Source: Methanomassiliicoccales archaeon
GTDB taxonomy: Archaea > Thermoplasmatota > Thermoplasmata > Methanomassiliicoccales > UBA472
Direction: 5' to 3'
DNA length: 64,000 nucleotides
Assembly: GCA_013415865.1 (NCBI GenBank)
Contig: CP058896.1
Location: 1,159,957 to 1,223,956, forward strand
Shown one piece after another: positions 23,286-32,163 of the stretch. The translations under genes and the position numbers were made by a program. Under the pieces are notes generated by a model. It was not told where the DNA came from. It did no database searches and saw only the letters and a program-made list of their open reading frames with translations. Every line of letters begins with the position of its first letter. Within the stretch, counting starts at the first letter, position 1.

Positions 23286-23832
23286 GATATTAAGGGAAGA
23301 GGGATGCTCGGACAAGGTCGTCCGGCACGTATGCGTAGTGAACACGGTCGCAATGACGATAGCAAAGGCCTGCAATGCCGATCTGGAACTGGTCAACGCA
23401 GGTTCCTGGCTGCATGACATCGGAAGGTCCAGGACGCATGGCGTTAGGCATGTGTCAGAGGGTGTGGCTATCGCGAAGGCCAGAGGTCTGCCGGAAAGGC
23501 TGATCAGGATCATATCGACCCACGTGGCGGCAGGCTTCACCAAAGAAGAGGCAGAGGGGATAGGCCTTCCACCTGGCGATTATATGCCGTCCACGCTAGA
23601 GGAGAAGATAGTCTGCCATTCTGACAACCTTGTAGGGGATAATGAGATAATGACGTTGGCTGAGGCGGTGGAGGACATGGAGGTCAGAGGCTATAGGACC
23701 ACCGCCGAGCGTATGAAGGTCATGCACCGAGAGCTGTCTGAACTATGTGGGATCGATATCGACCTTCTCCTTGAGGATGCGGATGTAAGGCAGAGGGCCA
23801 TCAAAAGATGTGCCGCTTATACATCCCTTTAA
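23248..23832 (+). CDS. HD-domain phosphohydrolase (194 aa)
   Basis: HD motif: HVCVVNTV, then WLHDIGRSRTHGVRH (metal-binding HD pair), ISTHVAAG and SDNLVGDNE. This matches the archaeal TIGR00295-type HD family. ATG 23248 with GAGGGGG upstream is preferred over 23233. Likely hydrolyses a nucleotide or phosphoester; substrate unknown. It converges with the gamma-CA-like gene with 32 bp of 3' overlap. Confidence 0.8.
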   Translation: MSSTLPNEKACLEILREEGCSDKVVRHVCVVNTVAMTIAKACNADLELVNAGSWLHDIGRSRTHGVRHVSEGVAIAKARGLPERLIRIISTHVAAGFTKEEAEGIGLPPGDYMPSTLEEKIVCHSDNLVGDNEIMTLAEAVEDMEVRGYRTTAERMKVMHRELSELCGIDIDLLLEDADVRQRAIKRCAAYTSL

Positions 23833-24298
23833 GGTGCTTGTCCCTCAGGTCGGCATAATCGCGGGCCGAGCGTCTCGCGGTCTCCAATATCGTCTCGTCA
23901 TCGGTGCGGACGATCCTGCCCGGCACACCTAGGACGAGCGATCTTGATGGTATGACGGTCCTTGCAGTCACTATGGCGTTGGCCCCGATGATGCATTCGT
24001 TCCCTATGACCGCACCATCAAGTATGGTGGAGTTGATGCCTATAAGACAATCATCCCCGACCACCGCACCATTGATGACCGCCCCATGACCGACCGTCAC
24101 CCTCTTACCGATCTTCGTAGGGTTGTCATGGCTCGCATGGAGCACTGCCGTGTCCTGAACGTTACTGTCCTCCCCGATCTCGATAGAATTGACGTCGCCA
24201 CGTATCACTGCACATGGCCACACGCTCACGCCATCGCAGAGCACCACTTGGCCGATGACGATGGCCGAGGGGTCGACATAGATGTTGTTCAAAGGCAT
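23801..24298 (-). CDS. Gamma-carbonic-anhydrase-like hexapeptide protein, one zinc ligand changed
   Basis: 165 residues of left-handed beta-helix repeats. Catalytic-type residues are present: RGD (VIRGDVNSI), QD (NVQDTAVLH) and the first zinc His in that segment. VGHGAVINGA keeps the second zinc His, but the third, five residues later, is Asn (AAT). True gamma-carbonic anhydrases need all three. So it may be an inactive homologue, bind metal differently, or act as an acyltransferase-type subunit. Homologues of the YrdA/PaaY type are common. Confidence 0.8.
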   Translation of the reverse strand: MPLNNIYVDPSAIVIGQVVLCDGVSVWPCAVIRGDVNSIEIGEDSNVQDTAVLHASHDNPTKIGKRVTVGHGAVINGAVVGDDCLIGINSTILDGAVIGNECIIGANAIVTARTVIPSRSLVLGVPGRIVRTDDETILETARRSARDYADLRDKHLKGMYKRHIF

Positions 24299-24331
24299 TG
24301 TCCCTTTATGGTACCAGAGTATAAGCCGGTC

Positions 24332-24622
24332 TCACTCTGGCCTGGGGGCCGCTGCCTTTGGTGGTGGGGCCGCCTTCTTTGCTGACGTGACCCTCTTAGG
24401 GAAGTATTTCAATATGACAACGTCCCCGATCGCCTGGATCCAGCGATATGGAACATTGACTGCCTTGGAATCCTCGACCAACAATGGGTTGGTCTCGTCG
24501 ATGAACAGACCATCGATCCTCTTGTTCTCCAAGTCGATCACAAGGTTGTTGACGGTTCCCAGATGTAGACCAGCAGGGGTGTATACTTCAAGACCGATAA
24601 TTTCAGAGGCTTCCTCAAGCAT
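24332..24622 (-). CDS. PRC-barrel protein (96 aa)
   Basis: One PRC-barrel (about 6-75: IIGLEVYTPAGLHLGTVNNL, DGLFIDET, VPYRWIQAIGDVVIL). A Lys/Ala/Pro tail follows. PRC-barrel proteins in archaea include RNA-processing factors and the CdpB cell-division proteins; this single-barrel form is typical of Thermoplasmatota. A perfect inverted repeat overlaps its transcription start. A second PRC-barrel gene lies at 35556-35798. Confidence 0.8.
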   Translation of the reverse strand: MLEEASEIIGLEVYTPAGLHLGTVNNLVIDLENKRIDGLFIDETNPLLVEDSKAVNVPYRWIQAIGDVVILKYFPKRVTSAKKAAPPPKAAAPRPE

Positions 24623-24655
24623 CGCCTTCCCTCTGGGGCTATATGGCCGAACATC

Positions 24656-24700
24656 ATTAAAAAACTTCGTGGTTTTTTAATAATCAGGACCCTATATAAC
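24656..24700 (-). promoter_or_regulatory. TATA box and 10-bp perfect inverted repeat upstream of the PRC-barrel gene
   Basis: ATTAAAAAAC-TTCGTG-GTTTTTTAAT (24656-24681) is a perfect 10-bp inverted repeat. The minus-strand TATA box GTTATATAGG lies at 24691-24700, so transcription would start around 24670, inside the repeat. This is the position of a repressor operator, although a leader hairpin is possible. Confidence 0.6.
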
Positions 24701-24790
24701 AACATCTCAGACCCTCTACGATACGCACACCCTAGGACCTCTGATGGCTGGTCTACGAATCATCCGCACTTTGGAAGATTGAAGGAGAAA

Positions 24791-24800
24791 GTTATATAAG
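24791..24800 (+). promoter_or_regulatory. Strong TATA promoter of the thioredoxin gene
   Basis: GTTATATAAG is a consensus archaeal TATA box. Start near 24820 leaves a 35-base leader with GGTGA at Shine-Dalgarno distance from ATG 24855. Confidence 0.65.
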
Positions 24801-24854
24801 CATGAGGGGACTACGATTTTGTAATCACAGCGCACAACCGAACGGTGACCTCTG

Positions 24855-25265
24855 ATGGCAGAAGATGAAGAGTTGGAGATGATCCGGGCGAAGAAGCTAA
24901 ACGCGTTGATGGAACAAGCGAAAAAGAAAGGAGATGTGAAAATGGCTGGGAAGGTTGAGGTCGTCACTGATGCGGGATTTGACAAGTTCATCAAGCAGGA
25001 CAAGCTGGTCGTCATCGACTGCTGGGCACCATGGTGTGGACCATGCAGGGCTCTGGCCCCGAAGATCGAGGAACTGTCGGTGGAGATGGCAGATAAGGTC
25101 GTCTTCGGAAAGCTGAACACGGATGAGAATGAAGGAGTCCCTATGCGGTTCAACATTTCGGCCATACCGACCCTTCTTATCTTTAAGAACGGCAACTTCG
25201 TCGACAGGATGGTCGGGATGAGACCTAAGGAAGCGATGAAGCAGGCCTTCGAGAAGTATTTATGA
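24855..25265 (+). CDS. trxA: Thioredoxin with a helical N-terminal extension
   Basis: 136 residues. The fold from about 33 onward is complete: WAPWCGPCRALAP active site, cis-Pro in AIPTLLIFK. The first 30 residues (EDEELEMIRAKKLNALMEQA) form an extra charged helix that resembles the start of archaeal PDCD5-type proteins. It may be a separate binding helix. ATG 24930 (MAGKVEV) would give a standard-length thioredoxin. Partner of the flavoprotein that follows 88 bp downstream. Confidence 0.9.
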   Translation: MAEDEELEMIRAKKLNALMEQAKKKGDVKMAGKVEVVTDAGFDKFIKQDKLVVIDCWAPWCGPCRALAPKIEELSVEMADKVVFGKLNTDENEGVPMRFNISAIPTLLIFKNGNFVDRMVGMRPKEAMKQAFEKYL

Positions 25266-25353
25266 AAAACACGGATGCGATGAGCATCCTTTCCCTTTTG
25301 TACCAAGAAAAACCCTTTAAGGTAAGGAGCACCTCTTTTCCTCGGTGGTGAGG

Positions 25354-26244
25354 ATGGACTACGATGTGTTGATCATCGGTTGTGGGGCGTCAGGTATCCA
25401 GGCGGCGGTCCATGCGGCAAGGAAGAAGGTCAAGGTAGGGGTGGTCGGGAAACCTTATGCATCAGCCCTTGTCAAAGCCCACATCGAGAATTATTTTGGC
25501 ATCGAGAAAACCGATGGAACATCCTTGATCAATGTCGGCCTATCTCAGGCCAGGCGTTTTGGGGCCGACATTGTGGAAGAAGAGGTGATATCGCTCGAGA
25601 TGGTGGACGGCGCCTTCAAGGTCAAGACCGATGGGATGAAGGAATTCTCGTCCAAGGCGTTGATCATTGCTTCGGGCATCTCCAGGACCAAGCTCAATGT
25701 AGAGGGAGAAAAGGAGTTCTATGGGCTCGGGGTCAGCTACTGCGCCAATTGCGACTGTCACTTCTTCAAGAAGAAAAAGGTGGCGGTTGTTGGGAATGGG
25801 AGCAATGCCGCGGTCGCGGCGCTGCTTCTGAAAGAATATGCGGAGAAGGTCTATTGGGTGTCCCAAGAAATAACAGCTTCAAAGGAGCTGATCGAAAAGG
25901 TCGATTCAACCTCGATAGAGAAGGTGACCCCAGCATGGCCCTCTAAGATCGTTGGGGAAAAGACCGTCAGTGGTATGCATTTGAAAGATGGCAGATATCT
26001 TGAGGTCGACGGCGTATTCATCGAACTTGGTGCCAAGGGGGCCGCCGACCTTGCCGTTGAGATCGGCATCGTCGCGGATGAGACAGGGTCCATCCCGGTC
26101 GACCGTGATTGTAGGACCGAGGTCGAAGGGGTTTTTGCCTGCGGGGACGTCACTGGACAACCTTGGCAGCTGGCCAAGGCGGTGGGAGAAGGATGCGTGG
26201 CCGGCCTGTCCGCCGCCGCATTCGTCAGGAAGGAGAAGGAATGA
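25354..26244 (+). CDS. trxB: Thioredoxin-reductase-like flavoprotein
   Basis: 296 residues. FAD site GCGASGIQAA at the N-terminus, redox pair CANC in VSYCANCDCHFF, second nucleotide site VVGNGSNAAVA, and C-terminal FAD motif VEGVFACGDVTGQPWQLAKA. The HRRxxxR segment that binds the NADPH phosphate is missing: after the strand comes VYWVSQEITA. Thermoplasma thioredoxin reductase also lacks normal NADPH use. So it may take electrons from NADH, F420H2 or ferredoxin. Function inferred from the thioredoxin next door. Confidence 0.85.
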   Translation: MDYDVLIIGCGASGIQAAVHAARKKVKVGVVGKPYASALVKAHIENYFGIEKTDGTSLINVGLSQARRFGADIVEEEVISLEMVDGAFKVKTDGMKEFSSKALIIASGISRTKLNVEGEKEFYGLGVSYCANCDCHFFKKKKVAVVGNGSNAAVAALLLKEYAEKVYWVSQEITASKELIEKVDSTSIEKVTPAWPSKIVGEKTVSGMHLKDGRYLEVDGVFIELGAKGAADLAVEIGIVADETGSIPVDRDCRTEVEGVFACGDVTGQPWQLAKAVGEGCVAGLSAAAFVRKEKE

Positions 26245-26245
26245 G

Positions 26246-26767
26246 ATGACCTTTGTCGACGAGCTTATAAGCGGGATCCTCAGGAGCGAGGAAGGGTTTG
26301 CAGAGGCCTTAAGGAAGATCCTCGATGAGGACCTGAAGATATCGGTGCCGGAATTCTGCCAGCTAACTGGTCTATCCCAGAGCACGGTCTACAAGATATT
26401 GCAGGACCAGAGAGAGCCGAACCTCAGGACCGTGAGGGCGGTCATAAAGGCGGTAAGGAAGCTCGACAATTATCCGGGAGGCGAGTTCATCGGCATAATC
26501 GCTGCAAAGCCTGTGCTCGTCAAAATTGAAGAGCGCATCGTTCAGGTCGGTGAAAGGCAGGTACGGGTCAAGGAATATCCGGCGGCCACCATGGAGGAGG
26601 CGATCATAGCTGCGGTAAAGGCCGAAAGAGATGGTGCCTTGGCCATCGTCTGCGCTCCGATAATCGCACCTACCATCGAAAAAATATTGAAAATACCGGT
26701 TCAGGTCGTGATCCCCAAGGAGAGCGTCGTGAGGGCGATAGATCAGGCGGCGCAAAAGGTATTCTGA
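26246..26767 (+). CDS. HTH regulator with a C-terminal sensor-like domain (173 aa)
   Basis: XRE-type helix-turn-helix at about 33-60 (ISVPEFCQLTGLSQSTVYKI). Residues 95-173 form an alpha/beta region (VRVKEYPAATMEEAIIAAVK, then IVCAPIIAP) that looks like a small ligand-binding or PrpR-like fold. The ATG overlaps the reductase stop, so it is cotranscribed with trxB and may report redox or metabolite state. Confidence 0.65.
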   Translation: MTFVDELISGILRSEEGFAEALRKILDEDLKISVPEFCQLTGLSQSTVYKILQDQREPNLRTVRAVIKAVRKLDNYPGGEFIGIIAAKPVLVKIEERIVQVGERQVRVKEYPAATMEEAIIAAVKAERDGALAIVCAPIIAPTIEKILKIPVQVVIPKESVVRAIDQAAQKVF

Positions 26768-26769
26768 CC

Positions 26770-27552
26770 TTATGCTCTGCGGGCCTGGACGGATTCCTGC
26801 TCAAGCTCTGCAAGTATCCTCTTCCTCAATGCAAGGAACTCGGGGTCTGCCCTGTCCCTCGGTCTTTCGAGCTTTATTGTGAATATCTCCTTCACCTTGC
26901 TCGGTCTGTTCGTCATGACGACCACCCTATCTGCCAGGAAAACGGCCTCGTCGACCGAGTGGGTGATGAAAACGACGGTCTTCTTTGTCTCTTTCCAGAT
27001 CCTCAGAAGCTCTTTTTGCATCTGGTTTCTTGTCTGCGCATCAAGTGCCCCGAAAGGCTCGTCCATCAAAAGGATCGCGGGGTCATTGGCCAAGGCCCGT
27101 GCGATGCCGACACGCTGCTTCATGCCTCCAGACAGCTCATACGGATGTGAGTTCTCGAACCCCTTGAGCCCAACCAGCTCGATGTACTTGTCGGATATCT
27201 TATGTCGTTCCACCGCGGGGACGTTCCGGATCTCAAGCCCGAACTCGATGTTCCTCCGGACGGTCCTCCATGGGAATAGGGCGAACTCCTGAAATACCAT
27301 CCCCCTGTCCGACCCAGTGCTCTTTATCTCCTGACCTTTAAGTTTTATGACGCCAGATGTGGGCTTGTCTAGCCCCGCTATCATCCTGAGGAGGGTCGTC
27401 TTTCCGCAACCCGAGGGGCCCAGCACACATACGAACTCCCCTTCCGCGACATCCAGGTTGAAATCCTCGATCGCAACGAGGTCCCCCTCTTCTTTGGGGA
27501 ACCGTTTGACAAGGTTTTTTATTTCCAGGAGCATCATCTCGCCCCCATCCAT
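26770..27552 (-). CDS. SsuB/TauB-type ABC transporter ATPase
   Basis: 260 residues: Walker [15 protein letters not shown]-loop [11 protein letters not shown], signature [15 protein letters not shown], Walker [14 protein letters not shown]-switch FITHSVDEA. This subclass imports sulfonates, nitrate, taurine or thiamine precursors. Last gene of a binding protein-permease-ATPase set; overlaps the permease by 19 bp. Substrate not determined by the ATPase. Confidence 0.88.
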   Translation of the reverse strand: MDGGEMMLLEIKNLVKRFPKEEGDLVAIEDFNLDVAEGEFVCVLGPSGCGKTTLLRMIAGLDKPTSGVIKLKGQEIKSTGSDRGMVFQEFALFPWRTVRRNIEFGLEIRNVPAVERHKISDKYIELVGLKGFENSHPYELSGGMKQRVGIARALANDPAILLMDEPFGALDAQTRNQMQKELLRIWKETKKTVVFITHSVDEAVFLADRVVVMTNRPSKVKEIFTIKLERPRDRADPEFLALRKRILAELEQESVQARRA

Positions 27553-28349
27553 TTTGACACCTTGTTCTCGATGTAGAAGGCGGCCTCTGTCGTCACGAGA
27601 CCAAGGACAGCGATGACAACCATTCCCGCGAACATGTATTCATAGCGCCCTATGTTCGCCTGATTCAAGATATAGAGGCCGACCCCGCCCCCCTTCGCAC
27701 CTATCATCTCTGCCGCGACAATGCACATCCATCCGATGCCAAGGCCTATCCTGATGCCGGTCATCAGGAAAGGGATGGTATATGGAAAGACCACCTTTGC
27801 AAATATATCGCTCTTGGATGCCCCAAGTGTCTTCCCAGCATCGATTAGCTGTGGATCGACGCTTTTCACTCCGAAGATGACATTGGAAAGGACCGGGAAG
27901 AACACGCCGATGAAGATGGCAATTATCGGTCCCCAGACCATGCCCATCACCACGAACAGAAAAGGCACCCAGGCTATCGGAGGTATGGGACGGAACACCT
28001 CGACGACAGGCTTACCGAGCGCCCCTATCCATTTCGAGAAGCCCATTATCAGGCCAAGAGGGACCGCGATCCCCAACGCCATGCAGAACCCGATGACAAA
28101 ACGTCTCAGGCTCGCTCCGATGTTCTGCCACATGTCGACACCAGAGGCAGGGTCTGGATTTTGGAACGAATCGACCAAGGCATCCCAAACGACCAATGGT
28201 GATGGAAGATATGTGGTGTCCAAAAGGACCGAACCGATTTCCCAGACCACAAGGAAGATCGTGAGCGAGACCACGATGATCGCGAGGTTCTTAGCAAAAC
28301 CTCCTCGTCCTATCCATAGGCCCCTTAAAAGGTCCCGCAACGACTTCAT
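27534..28349 (-). CDS. SsuC/TauC-type ABC transporter permease
   Basis: 271 residues, six or seven spans, with the binding-protein-dependent transport signature (EAA loop near [20 protein letters not shown]). [16 protein letters not shown] is typical of SsuC/NrtB proteins. It follows the binding protein after a hairpin terminator, so it is probably made in lower amounts. Confidence 0.87.
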   Translation of the reverse strand: MKSLRDLLRGLWIGRGGFAKNLAIIVVSLTIFLVVWEIGSVLLDTTYLPSPLVVWDALVDSFQNPDPASGVDMWQNIGASLRRFVIGFCMALGIAVPLGLIMGFSKWIGALGKPVVEVFRPIPPIAWVPFLFVVMGMVWGPIIAIFIGVFFPVLSNVIFGVKSVDPQLIDAGKTLGASKSDIFAKVVFPYTIPFLMTGIRIGLGIGWMCIVAAEMIGAKGGGVGLYILNQANIGRYEYMFAGMVVIAVLGLVTTEAAFYIENKVSKWMGAR

Positions 28350-28404
28350 GGCAACCCTTTTCCTGATGACGTCCCATATAGTAATAATTTGTTTCAGAAA
28401 AAAT

Positions 28405-28430
28405 ACAAAAGAGGCCGGACTGCCCGGCCT
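28405..28430 (-). terminator. Hairpin terminator between binding-protein and permease genes
   Basis: On the minus strand AGGCCGG-GCAGT-CCGGCCT is a perfect 7-bp GC stem, followed by CTTTTGTATTTTTT. It sits ten bases after the binding-protein stop. Partial termination here would give more binding protein than membrane components. Confidence 0.65.
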
Positions 28431-28439
28431 TAAACGTCT

Positions 28440-29528
28440 TCAATCGGCGGCGTCCAGGTATTCGGTCTTGACCAATGCCTCAACATATTCGGTGACGTTC
28501 GAGTAGCCTCGGTCGGCCAATTTCTGCTCTGCTATAAGTTCCAGACCGATGTAGGACTGGGTGAAGTCCTTAAGATAATCATCGAAGTTGGCATCGATCC
28601 TATAATCAAGGTCCATGTGCGCCAACGCGCTCAGGACGACGCTCTCGTTCCTTCCGCTGAACTGTGTTGCCAGCTCGATTATCCTATCGTAGGTCGGGCC
28701 GCTGCCCTCGGACATCGCTTCGTCTATCAGCTCGTTCGCCTGGACATGCGCCCTTAAGAACATCTTGACGGTCTCCGGGTTGGTCTCTGCGAACGACCTC
28801 TTCACTGCGATCACGCAACAAGGGTGGTCCGGCCAGACGTCCCCAGACCACATCAGGAGCTTGGCCGCCCCTGATTGCAGGACATCAGAACCATATGGCT
28901 CCCATCCGACGGCTCCCTGGACCTGGTCGGTCTCCAACGCCGCCTTCATATCTTTCGGGGCTATCTGGACGAAATAGACAGTATTCGCATCACCAGGAGT
29001 CCCCGACTGTTTCACATTCATGTTGTTCTCCTCGGCCACCTTCAGGAAAAGAAGATGTTGGATCGATGAGACCCCAGGAGTGGCGACGGTCTTCCCCTTG
29101 AGATCTGTGAAACTGTTTATGCCATCCTTGACCACGATCGACGAACCTTCAGAATTCACCTTGGAGACGATGATGATGTCCGTCCCAACATTCAATGACT
29201 TCAATATGGCTGGAGGAGCTCCAAGGAAACCGATATCGATCTCGCCTGCCGCAAAAGCGTCCATGACCGCTCCCCCATTTAGATAACCCGACGGATTTGG
29301 GGTAGAGATGTTCAGACCGTTCTCTTTATACAAGTTGGTCCCCCCGTTTATCTCGTCGTCGCTAGCGACCACCCTGGCCAATTGATGAAGGTCGCCCTGC
29401 AGATATCCTACCCTTACATCGTAGGTCTTCTTCTCCCCCTCGTCATCAGAGCTGAGCAGAACATATGCTCCTCCAGCTCCAATCAATATGACCGCAATGA
29501 TGATGACCACCAAAACGCTCCTGTTCAT
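28440..29528 (-). CDS. SsuA/TauA/NrtA-type substrate-binding protein
   Basis: 362 residues from ATG 29528 (AGGTG upstream). An N-terminal uncleaved anchor or signal (about 4-24) is followed by an acidic spacer DDEGEKK, then the periplasmic-type fold with VGYLQGDLHQLA, ALETDQVQGAVGWEPYGSDV and SFAETNPETV. It captures an alkylsulfonate, nitrate-like or pyrimidine-like ligand outside the membrane. Methanogens need sulfonates such as coenzyme M, so a sulfonate is a reasonable guess, not shown. Confidence 0.85.
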   Translation of the reverse strand: MNRSVLVVIIIAVILIGAGGAYVLLSSDDEGEKKTYDVRVGYLQGDLHQLARVVASDDEINGGTNLYKENGLNISTPNPSGYLNGGAVMDAFAAGEIDIGFLGAPPAILKSLNVGTDIIIVSKVNSEGSSIVVKDGINSFTDLKGKTVATPGVSSIQHLLFLKVAEENNMNVKQSGTPGDANTVYFVQIAPKDMKAALETDQVQGAVGWEPYGSDVLQSGAAKLLMWSGDVWPDHPCCVIAVKRSFAETNPETVKMFLRAHVQANELIDEAMSEGSGPTYDRIIELATQFSGRNESVVLSALAHMDLDYRIDANFDDYLKDFTQSYIGLELIAEQKLADRGYSNVTEYVEALVKTEYLDAAD

Positions 29529-29779
29529 TGAAACACCTGGGTTTTTAACAGCCATGATGATATTAAATAATTACTCCCTAATGTGTTATTTTAATCCTAA
29601 ATGTACAATTTTCTTAAATAATTGCCCTGTTGTATCCACCATGCGCCGGTCGGACCATCCGTGAGGAGTTGTTTTCATCAATCTTTGATATACTAGACTA
29701 ATAATAAAAAAATGAGTTCCATAAAATATAATAGCTGTCACCTAAGTATTTTAAGATCCTACACCATTAACGTATCCCT

Positions 29780-30226
29780 ATGTTCGAGATAAATATCGTA
29801 AGCAACACACCGCTCACCCCTATAAAAGATGCCGACGAGGTCGCACTACTTTTCTTACAGCAGGTCGGCTACCTTCCCAAAGGATATGACCCAAAGACCG
29901 CGGCCAGGAACGTCGAGGAATCTGTCCCCTACCAGATGTTCATGGACTGTTTCCTCAGGAACATGAAGAGGGTGTGGTTGGTCGAGGAGATGGCCGTCAA
30001 GTTCGACACCACAAAACCCACGATCTACCGCCATTTGAACAAGTTGAAATCGATGGACATACTGGAAGAGGTAGATGTCGAGAGGGACGGGAAGATCAAG
30101 AAAGGATATAGGATACGTTATGGTGACCTGAAAAAGGCCTGGTCCTTCACCGAGGCCAATGTCGAGATGGCCATGCAATCCTACCGTCAAACGGTCGAGC
30201 ATCTTCAATCGCTTGTGGAGGAATGA
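29780..30226 (+). CDS. Winged-helix transcriptional regulator (148 aa)
   Basis: Helix-turn-helix at about 73-110 (LVEEMAVKFDTTKPTIYRHL, wing KKGYRIRYGD). The N-terminal 60 residues are a separate cap. A TATA-like TATTTTAAG lies about 30 bases before the ATG, so it may be leaderless. Divergent from the ABC operon across a 250-bp AT-rich spacer; it may regulate that operon. Overlaps the next gene by four bases. Confidence 0.7.
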   Translation: MFEINIVSNTPLTPIKDADEVALLFLQQVGYLPKGYDPKTAARNVEESVPYQMFMDCFLRNMKRVWLVEEMAVKFDTTKPTIYRHLNKLKSMDILEEVDVERDGKIKKGYRIRYGDLKKAWSFTEANVEMAMQSYRQTVEHLQSLVEE

Positions 30227-30510
30227 GATTGACCGAGGTCAGGACGATAACAAGATTGACAAAAGGTTCGAGGTACAGGGTCGTCAGCAAAGGCGACCTG
30301 AACTCGTCGATAGTCTCGGAAGGAGATTTTCAAGGGTTCGTGCAGTTCGGTCAGGACTCTGGCCTCTGCATGTTGCTGGACCAAAGGACCGGAGAGGAAA
30401 AGATGACAAGGATAATACCTTCTGCGAACGTCCTGTATATAGACGTCATTGATGCGAAGGAAGAGGAGGAGGTCAAAAGGAAGGACGTCCCCCTCGTATC
30501 GTACGGTTGA
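30223..30510 (+). CDS. Small conserved-looking archaeal protein (95 aa)
   Basis: A beta-rich small domain (TKGSRYRVVSK, GFVQFG, IIPSANVLYIDVID) that looks like a small beta-barrel, perhaps nucleic-acid binding. The acidic tail EEEEVKRKD varies. Start overlaps the regulator stop; Elp3 follows 33 bp downstream. Family not identified with certainty. Confidence 0.55.
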   Translation: MRLTEVRTITRLTKGSRYRVVSKGDLNSSIVSEGDFQGFVQFGQDSGLCMLLDQRTGEEKMTRIIPSANVLYIDVIDAKEEEEVKRKDVPLVSYG

Positions 30511-30542
30511 TTCAAGTACTCGGGGCCGATGAGGACCACACG

Positions 30543-32089
30543 ATGCCTGAGGAAGAATATCATAGGCGCCTTGTCGAGATGATGCTGTCCGGCGAGGTGA
30601 GGGACAAGGCAGCGCTGCAGAGGGCGAAGGTCCGCCTATGCAGGGAGCTGGGGCTCGATTCGGTCCCCCCAACTCCGAGACCATAAGGCGATTGGACGAG
30701 GATACCTTTCGTAAGGTCGAGGGGATAATAAAAAGAAAGCCAGTAAGGACAATGAGCGGGGTTGCCGTTGTGGCAGTGATGACCTCCCCCGCGCCATGCC
30801 CTCATGGGAAATGCATCTACTGTCCAGGGGGGGTCGAGAACAATTCGCCGCAATCCTACACTGGGAAGGAGCCTGCGGCGAGGCGCGCGTCGTACAATGA
30901 TTATGACCCCGTCAGGCAGACCATGGCAAGGATAGAGCAGTTGAGCGCCATAGGCCATGACACGGACAAGATCGACCTGATAATCATGGGCGGGACCTTC
31001 ACCTCAAGACCGCTCGATTATCAGGTGGGCTTCGTCAAGGGATGTTTCGATGCCATGAACGGTTCGCGGTCTGAGGACCTGGAGGAGGCACATCGTTTGA
31101 ACGAGACGGCACAGCATCGATGCATCGGCATGACGGTCGAAACAAGACCGGACAGCTTCGACGATGGAATGGCAGAGCATGTAATGTCCCTCGGGACCAC
31201 CAGGGTGGAGTTCGGGGTCCAGCTGCTCGACGATGACGTCCTGAGGGCGGTCAACAGAGGGCATGGCGTCGAGGAGGTGGCCAAGGCGACAAAGGTCGCC
31301 AAGGACAAAGGCCTCAAGGTATGTTATCACATCATGCCAGGTCTTCCCGGCTCCTCGCCAGAAAAAGACCTTGAGAGCTTCAAGAAGATGTTCATTGATG
31401 AGAGGTTCATGCCTGATATGCTGAAAATATATCCAACATTGGTGGTCGCTGGGACAAAGCTCTATGATATGTGGAAGGAAGGCAGGTATAGACCATACTC
31501 AACGTCCGAGGCAAGCGTCCTGGTGGCAGAAATGAAGGCCTCAGTACCGAAATGGACAAGGATACAACGCATCCAAAGGGACATACCCGTGGAGCTGATC
31601 GAGTCGGGCGTCGACAAGAGCCATCTGAGAGAGCTGGCGGGCGAAGAATTACAGAAGACTGGAAGAAAATGTGCCTGCATCAGATGCCGCGAGGTCGGGC
31701 TCAAAGGCATCAGAGCGTTTTCCAAAGATGATGTAAAGATGAACGACATGACCTATAGGGCATCGGGAGGAGAAGAGCATTTTATCTCATTCGACCTGGA
31801 GGAAAGCGATGCCCTGGTCGGATACGTGCGGCTGAGGCTGGGGGACGATAGCGATCATGCCAACATCCGCGAGCTCAAAATATTCGGCCAGATGGCCAGG
31901 ATAGGAGAGACGGGAAGGGATGCCCAGCACAGGGGGTTCGGGAGGGAGCTGATGGCCCGGGCTGAGGAGTTGGCCTTGGGGAAAGGTTATGCTCGCGTAA
32001 GGGTCACGAGCGGGGTGGGGGTGCGCCGTTATTATGCTTCCATGGGATACTGCAGGTCGGGGCATTATATGGAGAAGGCGCTCTTATAA
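30543..32089 (+). CDS. elp3: Elp3 tRNA wobble-uridine modification enzyme, apparent frameshift
   Basis: Radical-SAM and GNAT fusion. The SAM cluster is CPHGKCIYCPGG; the C-terminal acetyltransferase has GFGRELMARAEELA. It makes the carboxymethyl side chain on U34 of tRNA. The true N-terminus, from ATG 30543, reads MPEEEYHRRLVEMMLSGEVR and ends after LGLDSVPP in one frame. It continues as NSETIRR in another. The shift falls at a run of six C (30665-30670); seven would restore one frame. Either a sequencing error or a real lesion. Without it, the 483-residue ORF from 30638 lacks the leading helices. Confidence 0.85.
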
Positions 32090-32163
32090 AATTACAAGGT
32101 AAATTATATAAATGAATGGCAAATGATTTATCCGCTCAGGGAGATACGCACCTGGGATGTACT

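Noticed and set aside
32116-32163. Upstream start for the zinc-ribbon/TPR gene
   Set aside because: A TATA box at 32104-32110 would start RNA downstream of ATG 32116, so ATG 32164 is preferred.
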